Assembly (NCBI RefSeq): GCF_001729745.1
Contig: NZ_CP017186.1
Coordinates: forward strand, 62,001-126,000
Direction of reading: 5' to 3'
Length of the DNA stretch: 64,000 nt
Origin: Enterobacter hormaechei subsp. hoffmannii
Lineage (GTDB): Bacteria > Pseudomonadota > Gammaproteobacteria > Enterobacterales > Enterobacteriaceae
The position numbers and the translations under genes are program-made. How positions within the stretch are numbered: the first letter of the stretch is position 1; every line of letters starts with the position of its first letter. Under the pieces are notes generated by a model. The model saw only the letters and a program-made list of their open reading frames with translations. It was not told the DNA's origin and ran no database searches. Positions 40,343 through 52,768 of this stretch are shown in pieces.

Positions 40343-41734
40343 TCAGTTCTTTTCAGGCGGGAAAATGAGATTCAGCACGATAGCGGTAATACCGCCCGCG
40401 GCGATGCCGGAAGAGAGCAGGTTTTTCACCCAGTCCGGGGCAAACTGCAAAATCATCGGCTGCTGGGAGACGCCAAGTCCTACGGCGAGAGACAGCGCAA
40501 TAATCATGATTGCGCGGCGGTTCAGCGGCTCGCGGGAGACGATACGCACGCCGGAGGCCGCGATGGTACCGAACATGACCAGCGTCGCGCCGCCCAGGAC
40601 CGGCTCGGGAATGTGCTGTACAAACCCGCTCACCGCCGGGAACAGGCCGAGGACCACCAGCATCAGCGCCACCACGAAGCCCACGTAGCGGCTGGCCACG
40701 CCGGTCAACTGGATCACGCCATTGTTCTGGCCGAAGCAGGAGTTCGGGAATGTGTTGAACACCGCCGAGACAAACGAGTTCAGTCCGTTCGCCAGCACGC
40801 CGCCTTTCAGACGTTTCATGTACAGCGGGCCGGAGACCGGCTGCTCGGACACGTCGGAGGTGGCAGTGATATCGCCAATGGTTTCCAGCGAGGTGATCAT
40901 AAAGACCAGCATCAGTGGCAGGAGCAGACTCCAGTCAATGCCCAGGCCGTAGTAGAGCGGCGTTGGCACGGTAATCAACGCGCTGTTGGTTGGGGTGGTG
41001 TTTTCCGGCAGCATGCCCAGCGCCCACGCCAGCAGGTAACCGGCCGCCATGGCGATCACCAGCGAAGCCACGCGCAGGTACGGGTTACGCTGGCGGTTAA
41101 GCAGAATAATGATCGCCAGCACCACGCCTGCCAGCAGCAGGTTTTTCGGCGCGCCGAAGGTATGGTCGCTCATTGCCGCGTAGCCGCCCCCGATGGAGGT
41201 CAGACCCACCTGAATCAGCGACAGGCCGATAATCATCACCACCACGCCGGAGACCAGCGGGGTGATCACCCGGCGCGCAAGGTGCAGAACGCGGGAGATG
41301 ATCATCTCTGTGCAGCTTGCCAGCATCAGGGTGCCGAAAAGCGCCGCCATCATCGTCGGGACATCTGCGCCGCCGGTTTTCAGTGCCGTACCGCCCATGA
41401 TCAGCGGCGCCACAAAGTTAAAGCTGGTGCCCTGAATCGACAGCAACCCCGAACCCACCGGACCCCAGGCTTTAATTTGAATGATGGAGGCTACACCGGA
41501 AGCGAACAGAGACATACTGATGATGTGTTGCGTATCCTGCGCCGGTAACCCCAGCGCCTGACAAATCAGCAGAGCCGGCGTGATGACCGCAACGAACATC
41601 GCCAGCAGATGCTGGCAGGCGGCAAACAGGGTTTGAGGTAGCGGGGGACGATCTTCAAGGCGGTAAATCAGTTCACTGTTTTGCTTCTGCGCAATCGGTT
41701 GCGCATCAGCAGACTCCAGAGTGTTAACAGACAT
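40343..41734 (-). CDS. xanP: Xanthine permease XanP
   Basis: 463 residues, near-identical in pattern to E. coli XanP (YicE). It is a nucleobase-ascorbate (NAT/UraA-type) transporter with MAAYSAMSDHTF-type loops and the family motif region [20 protein letters not shown], plus [14 protein letters not shown]. It imports xanthine with protons. The ATG at 41734 matches the E. coli start ([16 protein letters not shown]). A PurR-like box lies about 55-70 bases upstream. Confidence 0.97.
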   Translation of the reverse strand: MSVNTLESADAQPIAQKQNSELIYRLEDRPPLPQTLFAACQHLLAMFVAVITPALLICQALGLPAQDTQHIISMSLFASGVASIIQIKAWGPVGSGLLSIQGTSFNFVAPLIMGGTALKTGGADVPTMMAALFGTLMLASCTEMIISRVLHLARRVITPLVSGVVVMIIGLSLIQVGLTSIGGGYAAMSDHTFGAPKNLLLAGVVLAIIILLNRQRNPYLRVASLVIAMAAGYLLAWALGMLPENTTPTNSALITVPTPLYYGLGIDWSLLLPLMLVFMITSLETIGDITATSDVSEQPVSGPLYMKRLKGGVLANGLNSFVSAVFNTFPNSCFGQNNGVIQLTGVASRYVGFVVALMLVVLGLFPAVSGFVQHIPEPVLGGATLVMFGTIAASGVRIVSREPLNRRAIMIIALSLAVGLGVSQQPMILQFAPDWVKNLLSSGIAAGGITAIVLNLIFPPEKN

Positions 41735-41786
41735 CGGCGGCAATCCCACGGTGGAAAAGCGGGCATTTTAGCTGACCACCTGGTAA

Positions 41787-41802
41787 AAGCAAACGATTGC
41801 CA
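41787..41802. promoter_or_regulatory. Candidate PurR operator upstream of xanP
   Basis: AAGCAAACGATTGCCA matches the 16-base PurR consensus ACGCAAACGTTTGCGT at 12 positions, including the central CAAACG and TTGC. It sits between divergent xanP and gltS, 53 bases upstream of the xanP ATG. Purine repression of xanthine uptake would make sense. Inference from motif match. Confidence 0.5.
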
Positions 41803-41959
41803 GCAAAAAAAAGAGAGAAAATCTGCCGGTGTGAGCAGGTTTTCTACAACGAACAGGAAAAAAAAATTACACTTTTCGCGCCGGCGGCTCATGACGAGCA
41901 TCACCCGGCCCAGGATAACGCCGCGTGTGTATGGAACACGCGCATAACAGGAGCCTTTT

Positions 41960-43162
41960 ATGATTCATCTCGATACGTTGTCGACCCTTGTTGCCGCAAC
42001 GCTGGTTCTTCTGCTTGGTCGCAAGCTGGTACACAGTGTTTCCTTTCTGAAAAAGTACACCATTCCTGAACCTGTCGCCGGTGGATTGCTGGTGGCGCTT
42101 GCCCTGCTGGTGCTGAAAAAAAGCATGGGCTGGGAAATTGATTTTGATATGTCCCTGAAAGATCCGTTGATGCTGGCCTTCTTTGCCACTATCGGCCTGA
42201 ACGCTAACCTCGCAAGCCTGCGTTCAGGCGGCAAGGTGCTGGGCGTGTTTTTGATTGTCGTGGTGGGCCTGCTGCTGATGCAAAACGCCATCGGCATCGG
42301 TATGGCGTCGCTGCTGGGGTTGGATCCGCTGATGGGTCTGCTGGCGGGGTCGATTACCCTGTCAGGTGGCCACGGAACGGGCGCGGCGTGGAGCAAGCTG
42401 TTCATCGAACGCTATGGCTTTGAAAACGCAACGGAAGTGGCAATGGCCTGCGCGACCTTTGGCCTGGTGCTTGGCGGGCTGATTGGCGGCCCGGTGGCGC
42501 GCTATCTGGTGAAACATTCCACTACGCCGGAAGGCAGACCAGACGATGAAATGGTGCCGACCGCGTTCGAAAAACCGGACGTTGGTCGCAGCATCACCTC
42601 GTTGGTGATGATTGAAACCATCGCCATGATTGCCATCTGCCTCACCGTGGGCAAAATCGTTGCGCAATGGCTGGCGGGAACGGCTTTCGAACTGCCAACC
42701 TTTGTCTGCGTGCTGTTTATCGGGGTGATCCTGAGCAACGGTCTGGCGCAGATGGGTTTCTACCGCGTCTTCGAACGCGCGGTGTCCGTGCTGGGGAACG
42801 TCAGCCTGTCGCTGTTCCTGGCGATGGCGCTGATGAGCCTCAAGCTGTGGGAGCTGGCCTCGCTGGCGCTGCCGATGGTGGCGATCCTGGCGGTACAGGC
42901 CGTGTTTATGGCGCTGTATGCCATCTTTGTTACATGGCGCATGATGGGCAAAAACTATGATGCGGCGGTACTGGCTGCGGGTCACTGTGGATTTGGTCTG
43001 GGAGCGACACCAACGGCCATCGCGAATATGCAGGCGATCACTGAACGATTCGGCCCGTCGCACATGGCGTTTCTGGTGGTGCCGATGGTGGGCGCATTCT
43101 TCATTGATATCGTCAACGCGCTGGTCATTAAGCTCTATCTGATGCTGCCGATGTTTGGCTGA
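41960..43162 (+). CDS. gltS: Sodium/glutamate symporter GltS
   Basis: 400 residues (401 in E. coli), ESS family. The start is IHLDTLSTLVAATLVLLLGRK. It has two inverted repeats of five helices with re-entrant GGHGTG and GHCGFGLGATPTA loops, the sites of substrate and sodium binding. Ends 3 bases before the convergent recG stop. Divergent from xanP. Confidence 0.97.
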   Translation: MIHLDTLSTLVAATLVLLLGRKLVHSVSFLKKYTIPEPVAGGLLVALALLVLKKSMGWEIDFDMSLKDPLMLAFFATIGLNANLASLRSGGKVLGVFLIVVVGLLLMQNAIGIGMASLLGLDPLMGLLAGSITLSGGHGTGAAWSKLFIERYGFENATEVAMACATFGLVLGGLIGGPVARYLVKHSTTPEGRPDDEMVPTAFEKPDVGRSITSLVMIETIAMIAICLTVGKIVAQWLAGTAFELPTFVCVLFIGVILSNGLAQMGFYRVFERAVSVLGNVSLSLFLAMALMSLKLWELASLALPMVAILAVQAVFMALYAIFVTWRMMGKNYDAAVLAAGHCGFGLGATPTAIANMQAITERFGPSHMAFLVVPMVGAFFIDIVNALVIKLYLMLPMFG

Positions 43163-43165
43163 CCT

Positions 43166-45247
43166 TCAGGCGTTGGAATACCGTTCGGTTTCCGGCATCC
43201 AGCGTTCAATTAACGCTGCCGCCTGTTCGGGGTAGCGTTCATGAATATGACGCGCAAGGCGTTGTACTTCGGGGATCATGGCCTGATCGCGCAGCAAATC
43301 CGCCACTTTAAATTCGGCGTTACCCGTCTGACGCGTGCCCAGCAGTTCACCCGGGCCGCGGATCTCCAGATCTTTTTGCGCAATGACGAAGCCGTCATTG
43401 CTGTCGCGTAATACCTGCAAACGCATCTGCGCGGTTTTCGACAGCGGGGCTTTGTAGAGCAGCACGCAGTGAGAGGCGATCGCGCCACGGCCCACGCGGC
43501 CTCGTAGCTGGTGGAGCTGCGCCAGGCCCAGACGCTCCGGGTTCTCAATAATCATCAGGCTGGAGTTCGGCACATCCACGCCCACTTCGATAACCGTGGT
43601 CGCAACGAGTAAGTGCAGCTCGCCCTGTTTGAACGACTGCATCACCGCCTGCTTCTCGGCAGGCTTCATGCGCCCGTGAACCAGACCGACGTTCAGCTCT
43701 GGCAGGGCGAGCTTTAACTCTTCCCATGTGGCTTCGGCAGCCTGCGCTTCCAGCAGCTCAGACTCTTCAATCAGGGTGCAGACCCAGTACGCCTGACGCC
43801 CTTCCTGCGTACAGGCGTTGCGCACGCGGTCAATGATGTCGCTGCGCCGCGTGTCCGGTATGGCAACCGTGGTCACAGGCGTTCGGCCCGGCGGCAACTC
43901 GTCGATGGTGGAGGTATCCAGATCGGCATAGGCCGTCATCGCCAGGGTGCGCGGAATCGGCGTGGCGGTCATGATCAGCTGATGCGGGTGGAAGCCCTGT
44001 TGCAGACCTTTCTCCCACAGCGCCAGACGCTGATGAACACCAAAGCGGTGCTGTTCGTCGATAATGACCAGCGCCAGGCCGTTAAACTGCACCTGTTCCT
44101 GGAAAATGGCGTGCGTGCCGACAATCATCTGCACCTGCCCGCTGGCAATAGCTTCCTGCTGCGCAAGACGTGCTTTGCCCTTCTGCTTCCCGGCCAGCCA
44201 GCCCACTTCGATCCCCAGTGGGGCGAACCAGTTACGGAAATTGTTGGCGTGCTGCTCGGCCAGCAGTTCTGTCGGCGCCATCAGCGCCACCTGCTTGCCG
44301 TGGACGATAGCGCGTAAAGCGGCCAATGCGGCAACCAGCGTTTTCCCGGAGCCCACGTCGCCCTGCACCAGGCGCATCATCGGCACATTCAGCGCCATAT
44401 CGCGTTCGATCTCGGCGGTGACCCGCGCCTGGGCGCCGGTGGGTTTAAACGGCAGTGTGGCCAGCAGCTTATCTTTGAGCTCATCATGCGGGCTTAATGG
44501 CTGCGCGTGGAAACGCTGCGCACCGGCGCGCAGGGCCAGCATGCTCAGGTTGTGAGCCAGTAATTCCTCAAGGATAAGACGCCGTTGGGCGGGATGTTTA
44601 CCGCTTTCTAAATCAACAAGCTGAAGCGTTGGCGGTGGACGGTGCAGGGTGCGCAACGCCTCCGGCAGGCTCATCATGCCCTGCGCTAGCTCCGGTGGCA
44701 GCAGCTCGTTAATGGCGCAGGTATCGAGCAGCTCCAGCGCCTGGTCGGTGAGCTTGCGCAGCGTGGCCTGCTTAATGCCTTCGGTGGTTGGATAGACCGG
44801 GGTGAGCGTCTCCTGTAGCTCAGGTGAGCTGAGATCGCCTTGCACGCGGTATTCCGGGTGGATCATCTCCGCGCCGTATTTGCCCCGTTTGGCTTCACCG
44901 TACGCAAGTACGCGTCGTCCATTGGCAAGGCTGTTTTTCATCGCCGCATTGAAGTTGAAAAAGCGCATGGTGAGAATGCCGGTGCCGTCGCTGATCTGGC
45001 AGGTCATCATCCTGCGTCCGCCAAAGGTGATGTTGCAGTTCAGCACTTCCCCTTCAACGGTGGCGTAAATAGCGGGCAGCAGATCGCCAATTTTATAAAG
45101 CTGAGTACGGTCTTCGTAACGCAGGGGGAGGTGGAGCAGGAGATCCTGCACGGTGTGCAGGCCAATCTTCGCCAGTTTACTGCTTTGTGCCGCGCCCACG
45201 CCCGTCAGGCTGTTGAGCGGTATGGCGTCCAGCAGGCGGCCTTTCAT
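43166..45247 (-). CDS. recG: ATP-dependent DNA helicase RecG
   Basis: 693 residues, full length. An N-terminal wedge (OB) domain (about 1-155) begins LLDAIPLNSLTGVGAAQSSKL. The helicase core has Walker A GDVGSGKTLVA, motif II DEQHRFG, motif III TATPIPRTL and the TRG region DLLRDQAM. RecG remodels stalled forks and branched DNA. It is the last gene of the rpoZ-spoT-trmH-recG operon; only 3 bases separate it from trmH. Confidence 0.98.
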   Translation of the reverse strand: MKGRLLDAIPLNSLTGVGAAQSSKLAKIGLHTVQDLLLHLPLRYEDRTQLYKIGDLLPAIYATVEGEVLNCNITFGGRRMMTCQISDGTGILTMRFFNFNAAMKNSLANGRRVLAYGEAKRGKYGAEMIHPEYRVQGDLSSPELQETLTPVYPTTEGIKQATLRKLTDQALELLDTCAINELLPPELAQGMMSLPEALRTLHRPPPTLQLVDLESGKHPAQRRLILEELLAHNLSMLALRAGAQRFHAQPLSPHDELKDKLLATLPFKPTGAQARVTAEIERDMALNVPMMRLVQGDVGSGKTLVAALAALRAIVHGKQVALMAPTELLAEQHANNFRNWFAPLGIEVGWLAGKQKGKARLAQQEAIASGQVQMIVGTHAIFQEQVQFNGLALVIIDEQHRFGVHQRLALWEKGLQQGFHPHQLIMTATPIPRTLAMTAYADLDTSTIDELPPGRTPVTTVAIPDTRRSDIIDRVRNACTQEGRQAYWVCTLIEESELLEAQAAEATWEELKLALPELNVGLVHGRMKPAEKQAVMQSFKQGELHLLVATTVIEVGVDVPNSSLMIIENPERLGLAQLHQLRGRVGRGAIASHCVLLYKAPLSKTAQMRLQVLRDSNDGFVIAQKDLEIRGPGELLGTRQTGNAEFKVADLLRDQAMIPEVQRLARHIHERYPEQAAALIERWMPETERYSNA

Positions 45248-45250
45248 GAT

Positions 45251-45940
45251 TTACCCTGCGTACTGCATGGTGGACCACCACTCGGCATCGGCTTCAATTT
45301 CGCCCTGCGCGTTGACGTGGGGGTAAGGCAATTTCTTCTGCTTCGCAACGCGAGCCAGCACCGGATAGCCACCTTCAAACAGCAGGCGCTGCTGCTCCTC
45401 TTCCGGCAGCATGCTGTTGCTGCGCTCGTACATTCCGGCATTCTGACGCTGGCGCTGCGCTTCATACAGGATCAGCGCTGAGGCGACCGACACGTTGAGT
45501 GACTGGACCATGCCGATCATCGGAATGATGATGTCCCGGTCAGCCAAATCCAGTGCTTCCTGCGTGATCCCCGTTTTCTCCTGGCCCATTAAAATGCAGG
45601 TCGGACGGGTGTAATCGATCTCACGGAAATCCACGGCTTTAGCAGAGAGGTTGGTTGCCAGAACCTGCATGCCACGCCCTTTCAGGTGCGAGACCGCTTC
45701 ACCAATAGTCTGGTGAGTTTTCACGGATACCCAGCTGTTGCTGCCTGCGGCGGTGGAGGCCATGGTACGCATACGTGCGCCTGGCCAGACGGCGTGGACT
45801 TCATGCACGCCGACGGCATCTGCGGTGCGAACGATAGCAGAGACGTTATGAGGTTTATGGACCTGCTCCATGCAGACCGTCAGATCAGGCTGACGCCTGG
45901 CGAGCATTTCGCAGATTCGCTCGTAACGTGTTGAATTCAT
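45251..45940 (-). CDS. trmH: tRNA (guanosine-18-2'-O)-methyltransferase TrmH
   Basis: 229 residues from the ATG at 45940, matching E. coli TrmH (SpoU). SPOUT-fold motifs: HNVSAIVRTADAVGVHEVH (motif 1 with the catalytic Arg), LMGQEKTGI (motif 2) and MVQSLNVSVASALIL (motif 3). It methylates Gm18 in tRNA D-loops. The spoT stop at 45945 lies 4 bases upstream of this start. Confidence 0.97.
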   Translation of the reverse strand: MNSTRYERICEMLARRQPDLTVCMEQVHKPHNVSAIVRTADAVGVHEVHAVWPGARMRTMASTAAGSNSWVSVKTHQTIGEAVSHLKGRGMQVLATNLSAKAVDFREIDYTRPTCILMGQEKTGITQEALDLADRDIIIPMIGMVQSLNVSVASALILYEAQRQRQNAGMYERSNSMLPEEEQQRLLFEGGYPVLARVAKQKKLPYPHVNAQGEIEADAEWWSTMQYAG

Positions 45941-45944
45941 AATG

Positions 45945-48059
45945 CTAGTTTCGGTTACGGGTGACTTTAATGACATCCGGCATCACGCGGATCTTGCGCA
46001 TAATATTGGCCAGATGTACGCGGTCACGGGCGGTCAGGCGAATAAAGGCGCTGTAAACGCGGCCATCTTTTTCTTCAGTATTCAGGCTCTGAATGTTTGA
46101 CGAGGCCGTGTTGATCGCTGCCGTCAGGTTCGCCAGTGCACCCTGGTGGTTAAACATATCCACCTTGATTTCAGTGATAAATTCCTGCGCTGTCTCTTTA
46201 TCCCATTCGACCGCCATGAACTTCTCAGGCTCTTTCTGATAGCCACGGATGTTACGGCAGGATTCGTGGTGGATCACCAGCCCTTTACCCGGGCTGACGT
46301 GCGCAATAATCGGGTCGCCCGGGATAGGGCGGCAGCATTTGGCGAAGGTGATGAGCACCCCGTCAGCGCCTTTGATTGGCAGGTGACCATGATTTTGCGC
46401 GTTAGCAGGAACGGCTGTCGTTTCGCCCTGTTGCAGGTTCTTCGCCACGACCACGCTCATGGCGTTTCCGAGGCCAATCTCTGCCAGCAGGTCATCCAGC
46501 GAGGCGAGCTTCATACGCTCCAGCTCATGCTGAATGTTTTCTGGTGGGATCTCTGCCAGTTTGCGGCTGCCACCCAGCGCGTGATTGAGCAGACGACGCC
46601 CCAGGCTAACGGAGTCGTCGCGCTTGAGATTTTTCAGCAGCTGGCGGATTTTTGCGCGCGCTTTTGAGCTCACGACAAAGTTCAGCCAGGCGGCGTTAGG
46701 ACGTGCGCCCGGCGCGGTAATAATTTCGACAGTCTGCCCGCTGAAGAGCGGCTGCGACAGCGGATAAGGCTGCCTGTCGACGCGGGCACCCACGCAGGCA
46801 TGGCCGATATCGGTATGCACGGCGTAAGCGAAGTCGACCGGCGTCGCGCCCGCAGGCAGTTCGACAATGCGCCCTTCCGGCGTGAAAACGTAAATCTCAT
46901 CCGGGAAGAGATCGGATTTAACGCTCTCGATAAATTCAAACGAGCTACCTGCACTCTGTTGCAGCTCCAGCAGGCTCTGCATCCAGCGCTGGGCGCGGAT
47001 TTGCGCGGTGGTGCTGCTTTCGCCGCCGTGCTCTTTATAAGCCCAGTGCGCCGCGACACCCATTTCCGCCATCTGATCCATGTCTTCGGTACGAATTTGC
47101 ACCTCAACAGGAACGCCGTGCGGGCCAATCATGGAGGTGTGCAAAGATTGATATCCGTTCGCTTTTGGAATGGCGATGTAATCTTTGACGCGCCCCGGAC
47201 GTGGCTTGTACAGGCTATGCATCTGCCCCAGCACGCGGTAGCAGGTGTCAGAGTCGTGGACGATGACGCGGAACGCGTAGATATCCATGATCGAGTGGAA
47301 ACGCTGCTCTTTGAGCACCATTTTGCAGTAGATAGAGTACAAATGCTTTTCGCGACCGCTGACGCGGCACGGAATACCGGCTTCCTGCAAGCGCCCTTCG
47401 ATTTCAGAGAGGATCTTTTGAATCATCTCTTTACGGTTACCGCGAGCGGCTTTCACCACCTCTTTAATCACGCGATAGCGGTTCGGGTATAACGCTTCAA
47501 AACCCAGCTCTTCCAGCTCGGTTTTAATGTGATGAATACCTAAACGGTGCGCCAGCGGACTGTAGATTTCGAGGGTTTCACGGGCGATGCGGCGACGTTT
47601 ATCCGGGCGAAGTGAGCCCAGCGTGCGCATATTGTGGGTGCGGTCAGCAAGTTTGATGAGAATGACGCGGATATCCTGCACCATCGCCATGATCATCTTG
47701 CGAAAGTTTTCGGCCTGCGCCTCTTTCTTATCGCGGAATTTCAGCTTATCAAGCTTAGAGACCCCTTCCACCAGCTCGGCAACGCTTTTGCCAAACAGCT
47801 GTTCCATGTCCTGGTAGGTGGCAGGGGTATCTTCAATCACGTCATGCAGCAGGGCGGCCATGAGCGTTTCGTAGTCGAGTTTCATCTCGGCCAGAATACA
47901 GGCCACCGCTACCGGGTGCGTGATATAGGGTTCACCGCTTGAACGTGTCTGGCCCTCGTGAGCGTCACGTGCAACGAGATACGCCTGCTGAAGACGCTTA
48001 ATCTGGTCTTCAGGCAGGTAGGTTTGAATCAGTTGATTCAGGCTTTCAAACAGATACAA
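45945..48059 (-). CDS. spoT: Bifunctional (p)ppGpp hydrolase/synthetase SpoT
   Basis: 704 residues with a TTG start, as in E. coli. Domains in order: HD hydrolase (HPVAVAC, LLHDVIEDT), synthetase domain (about 200-350), TGS (YVFTPEGRIVELPAGATPVDF, about 390), helical/zinc region and C-terminal ACT (FNHQGALANLTAAINTASSN). It sets the level of the stringent-response alarmone. Lies in the operon with rpoZ upstream. Confidence 0.98.
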   Translation of the reverse strand: MYLFESLNQLIQTYLPEDQIKRLQQAYLVARDAHEGQTRSSGEPYITHPVAVACILAEMKLDYETLMAALLHDVIEDTPATYQDMEQLFGKSVAELVEGVSKLDKLKFRDKKEAQAENFRKMIMAMVQDIRVILIKLADRTHNMRTLGSLRPDKRRRIARETLEIYSPLAHRLGIHHIKTELEELGFEALYPNRYRVIKEVVKAARGNRKEMIQKILSEIEGRLQEAGIPCRVSGREKHLYSIYCKMVLKEQRFHSIMDIYAFRVIVHDSDTCYRVLGQMHSLYKPRPGRVKDYIAIPKANGYQSLHTSMIGPHGVPVEVQIRTEDMDQMAEMGVAAHWAYKEHGGESSTTAQIRAQRWMQSLLELQQSAGSSFEFIESVKSDLFPDEIYVFTPEGRIVELPAGATPVDFAYAVHTDIGHACVGARVDRQPYPLSQPLFSGQTVEIITAPGARPNAAWLNFVVSSKARAKIRQLLKNLKRDDSVSLGRRLLNHALGGSRKLAEIPPENIQHELERMKLASLDDLLAEIGLGNAMSVVVAKNLQQGETTAVPANAQNHGHLPIKGADGVLITFAKCCRPIPGDPIIAHVSPGKGLVIHHESCRNIRGYQKEPEKFMAVEWDKETAQEFITEIKVDMFNHQGALANLTAAINTASSNIQSLNTEEKDGRVYSAFIRLTARDRVHLANIMRKIRVMPDVIKVTRNRN

Positions 48060-48078
48060 GGGCGACCCGCAGGTTTAA

Positions 48079-48354
48079 TTAACGACGACCTTCAGCAATG
48101 GCGGTTACGGCCTGCAGTTCTGCGGCTTCCTGCTCTTGCTGCTCCTGGCGCTCACGCACGTCGAGGATCTGGTTGTTGATCAGACCTTCTTCGATTTCGC
48201 GAAGTGCAATAACGGTGGTTTTATCGTTTTCTTCCGGTACCAGCGGATCTTTACCGCCTACCTGCATCTGACGAGCGCGACGCGCGGCGACCAGTACCAG
48301 GTCAAAACGGTTACCAATTTTCTCTACAGCGTCCTGAACAGTTACGCGTGCCAT
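48079..48354 (-). CDS. rpoZ: RNA polymerase omega subunit RpoZ
   Basis: 91 residues, identical length to E. coli. [20 protein letters not shown] and [20 protein letters not shown] are the conserved omega core, and the end is TAIAEGRR. Omega stabilises the polymerase and forms part of the ppGpp site, which fits its place before spoT. Confidence 0.98.
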
Positions 48355-48408
48355 ACTTAAAATGCTCCACAGGTGAAGAAATGACTGGGCATGATACTGA
48401 AAGTGGGT

Positions 48409-49050
<642 letters not shown>

Positions 49051-49202
49051 TTAACGAAGAAGTCCTACATACGGGCTTATTATACACGTCGCCGCTGTGT
49101 GACGTAGCCTTTGTCACACTTTTTCCCGTGGATGATTAAATTTTGCGTGCCGTTTTCAGGTTTTGTCTGCGGTTTGCAGCAACAAAAAGAAACGCTGGAT
49201 AA

Positions 49203-50954
<1,752 letters not shown>

Positions 50955-50956
50955 CA

Positions 50957-51574
50957 TTAATGCGCGTTGTGCTTGTAATGAAAAACGGGCAGGCCCAGCT
51001 TCAGGCGCAATGCCAGCATACGCGCGGTGAAACCAAACAGCAGCGTGGAGATAACCACCACATCGTGGTTGGTGACATAGTGCTGCAAGGCGACATAAAG
51101 CACTGCCGCGGCAAAGGAGATGCCGGCGTACAGTTCCTTCTGGAAAACCAGCGGGATACGTTTGCAGAACATATCGCGCAGCACCCCGCCAAACACGCCC
51201 GTGATCACCGCCGCAATGGTGGCGATAACCGGGCCTTCACCCATATCGAGAGCAATTTGTGCGCCAATGATGGAAAAAACAATCAGCCCAAGCGCATCCA
51301 GCACCAGGAACAAGCGGCGCAGATGAGGCATCACCGGGGCTACAATCGTGGTTAACACGGCTGCCGTTGCCACGATAATGACGTACTCAGGGTTTTTAAC
51401 CCAGCCGAGCGGATAATGGCCAAGCAGGATATCGCGCACGGACCCGCCGCCGAGCGCAGTGGCCGTGGCAATAATGATCACGCCGAAGGTGTCCATTCGG
51501 CGACGTCCGGCGGCAAGCGCGCCGGTCATGGCTTCAGCGGTAATGCCAATAAGATAGAGAATGTGAAGCAGCAT
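50957..51574 (-). CDS. yicG: YicG, UPF0126/TRIC-type membrane protein
   Basis: 205 residues with about seven membrane helices in two repeats ([41 protein letters not shown], then [13 protein letters not shown] and [20 protein letters not shown]). The GGGxxRD and GGxxRD repeats are the TRIC-channel signature, suggesting a monovalent cation channel. Function in enterobacteria is not established. It converges on ligB with 2 bases between. Confidence 0.93.
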   Translation of the reverse strand: MLLHILYLIGITAEAMTGALAAGRRRMDTFGVIIIATATALGGGSVRDILLGHYPLGWVKNPEYVIIVATAAVLTTIVAPVMPHLRRLFLVLDALGLIVFSIIGAQIALDMGEGPVIATIAAVITGVFGGVLRDMFCKRIPLVFQKELYAGISFAAAVLYVALQHYVTNHDVVVISTLLFGFTARMLALRLKLGLPVFHYKHNAH

Positions 51575-51779
51575 AAACCCTCCGGAATGAAGTGGAGGAG
51601 GTTAGCGATTTGTGCGCAAGATCACGATTGAGATTTTCTAAGGCGAGGGGATTTGCCCTAAAGCAATTTATCAACGCATGCCAGGCGGGCTTGTGATAAG
51701 GCGGGAGACAAAGAAAGTAAGGATAAATATGGATTAGAAAAAGTAATGGGTGATGTGCCAGACACCACCCTGAAAGGTA

Positions 51780-52643
51780 TTACTCGATATTCTGGATCTG
51801 CTCGCGCATCTGCTCAATCAGGACCTTCAGTTCAATCGCTGAATTGGTCACCTCTGCATTGATAGACTTAGACGCCAGCGTGTTCGACTCGCGGTTGAAC
51901 TCCTGCATCATAAAGTCGAGACGGCGGCCTACCGCTTCTTTCTTCTTCAGGATGTTGTAGGTCTCTTTAACGTGCGCTTCCAGACGATCCAGCTCTTCAG
52001 CCACGTCTACACGCTGCGCCATCAGCACCAGCTCTTGTTCCAGACGGTTGTTTTCCAGCTGAACTTCCGCCTCTTCCAGTTTGGCGACAAGTCGCTCACG
52101 CTGCCATTGCAGCACTTCTGGCATATGCGCGCGCACTTTAGCCACTTCGGCGCTCACGCCTTCAAGGCGTTGCTCAATCATCGCTTTCAGCGCCTGGCCT
52201 TCGGTTTCGCGGGCAACGATAAAGTCATCCAGCGTGCCGTCGAGTGCAGCCAGGATTTCAGCGGTAATCGCGTCCAGATCCTGCTCTCCGGCGGCCATCA
52301 CGCCAGGCCAGCGCAGAATATCAACCGGGTTGATCTCGCCTTCATCGCTTTGCATTTTGACCCAGTTCGCCGCATTAACCAGCTGTTTTGCCAGCTTTTC
52401 GTTCAGGATCAGTTCGCCCTGGGCACTGGCATCGGGCTCAAACCGCAAATTACATTCCACTTTCCCGCGGGTCAGACGCGTACGGATACGCTCACGCACC
52501 ACAGGCTCCAGGCTGCGGAACTGTTCCGGCATACGGAAATATGTTTCCAGATAGCGCTGGTTTACCGAGCGCATTTCCCAGGTAGCGCTACCCCAGCTAC
52601 CCTTGATTTCACGCCGGGCGTAGGCGGTCATACTGCGGATCAT
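51780..52643 (-). CDS. yicC: YicC endoribonuclease
   Basis: 287 residues from the second ATG, which has GGGA 6 bases upstream and matches the E. coli start MIRSMTAYARREIKG. The conserved C-terminus is EAVGRRLDFMMQEFNRESNT, LASKSINAEVTNSAIELK. YicC proteins form hexameric RNases reported to act on small RNAs such as RyhB. It diverges from rph; TATAAT at 52677-52682 on the minus strand is its likely -10. In E. coli dinD lies between yicG and yicC, but here the 205-base gap holds no gene. Confidence 0.96.
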   Translation of the reverse strand: MIRSMTAYARREIKGSWGSATWEMRSVNQRYLETYFRMPEQFRSLEPVVRERIRTRLTRGKVECNLRFEPDASAQGELILNEKLAKQLVNAANWVKMQSDEGEINPVDILRWPGVMAAGEQDLDAITAEILAALDGTLDDFIVARETEGQALKAMIEQRLEGVSAEVAKVRAHMPEVLQWQRERLVAKLEEAEVQLENNRLEQELVLMAQRVDVAEELDRLEAHVKETYNILKKKEAVGRRLDFMMQEFNRESNTLASKSINAEVTNSAIELKVLIEQMREQIQNIE

Positions 52644-52703
52644 AGACATTCCCGTTTTTAAAGGAGAGATGGGGGGATTATAGCTTTCAGGGGCTTCTCA
52701 GGA

Positions 52704-52732
52704 TAGGAATAAGCGTCCTTTATCCGTATAAT
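52704..52732 (+). promoter_or_regulatory. rph-pyrE promoter
   Basis: A perfect TATAAT (52727-52732) lies 36 bases upstream of the rph ATG, with a weak -35 (TAGGAA, 52704-52709) 17 bases before it and a G/C-rich start region (GCGCAGCC). It overlaps the divergent yicC promoter. Confidence 0.6.
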
Positions 52733-52768
52733 GCGCAGCCACATTCGTTTCAAGCCGGAGAATCCATC

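Noticed and set aside
40334-41548. A 404-codon plus-strand frame opposite xanP
   Set aside because: Antisense shadow of a conserved transporter gene; no ribosome-binding site or recognisable protein features.
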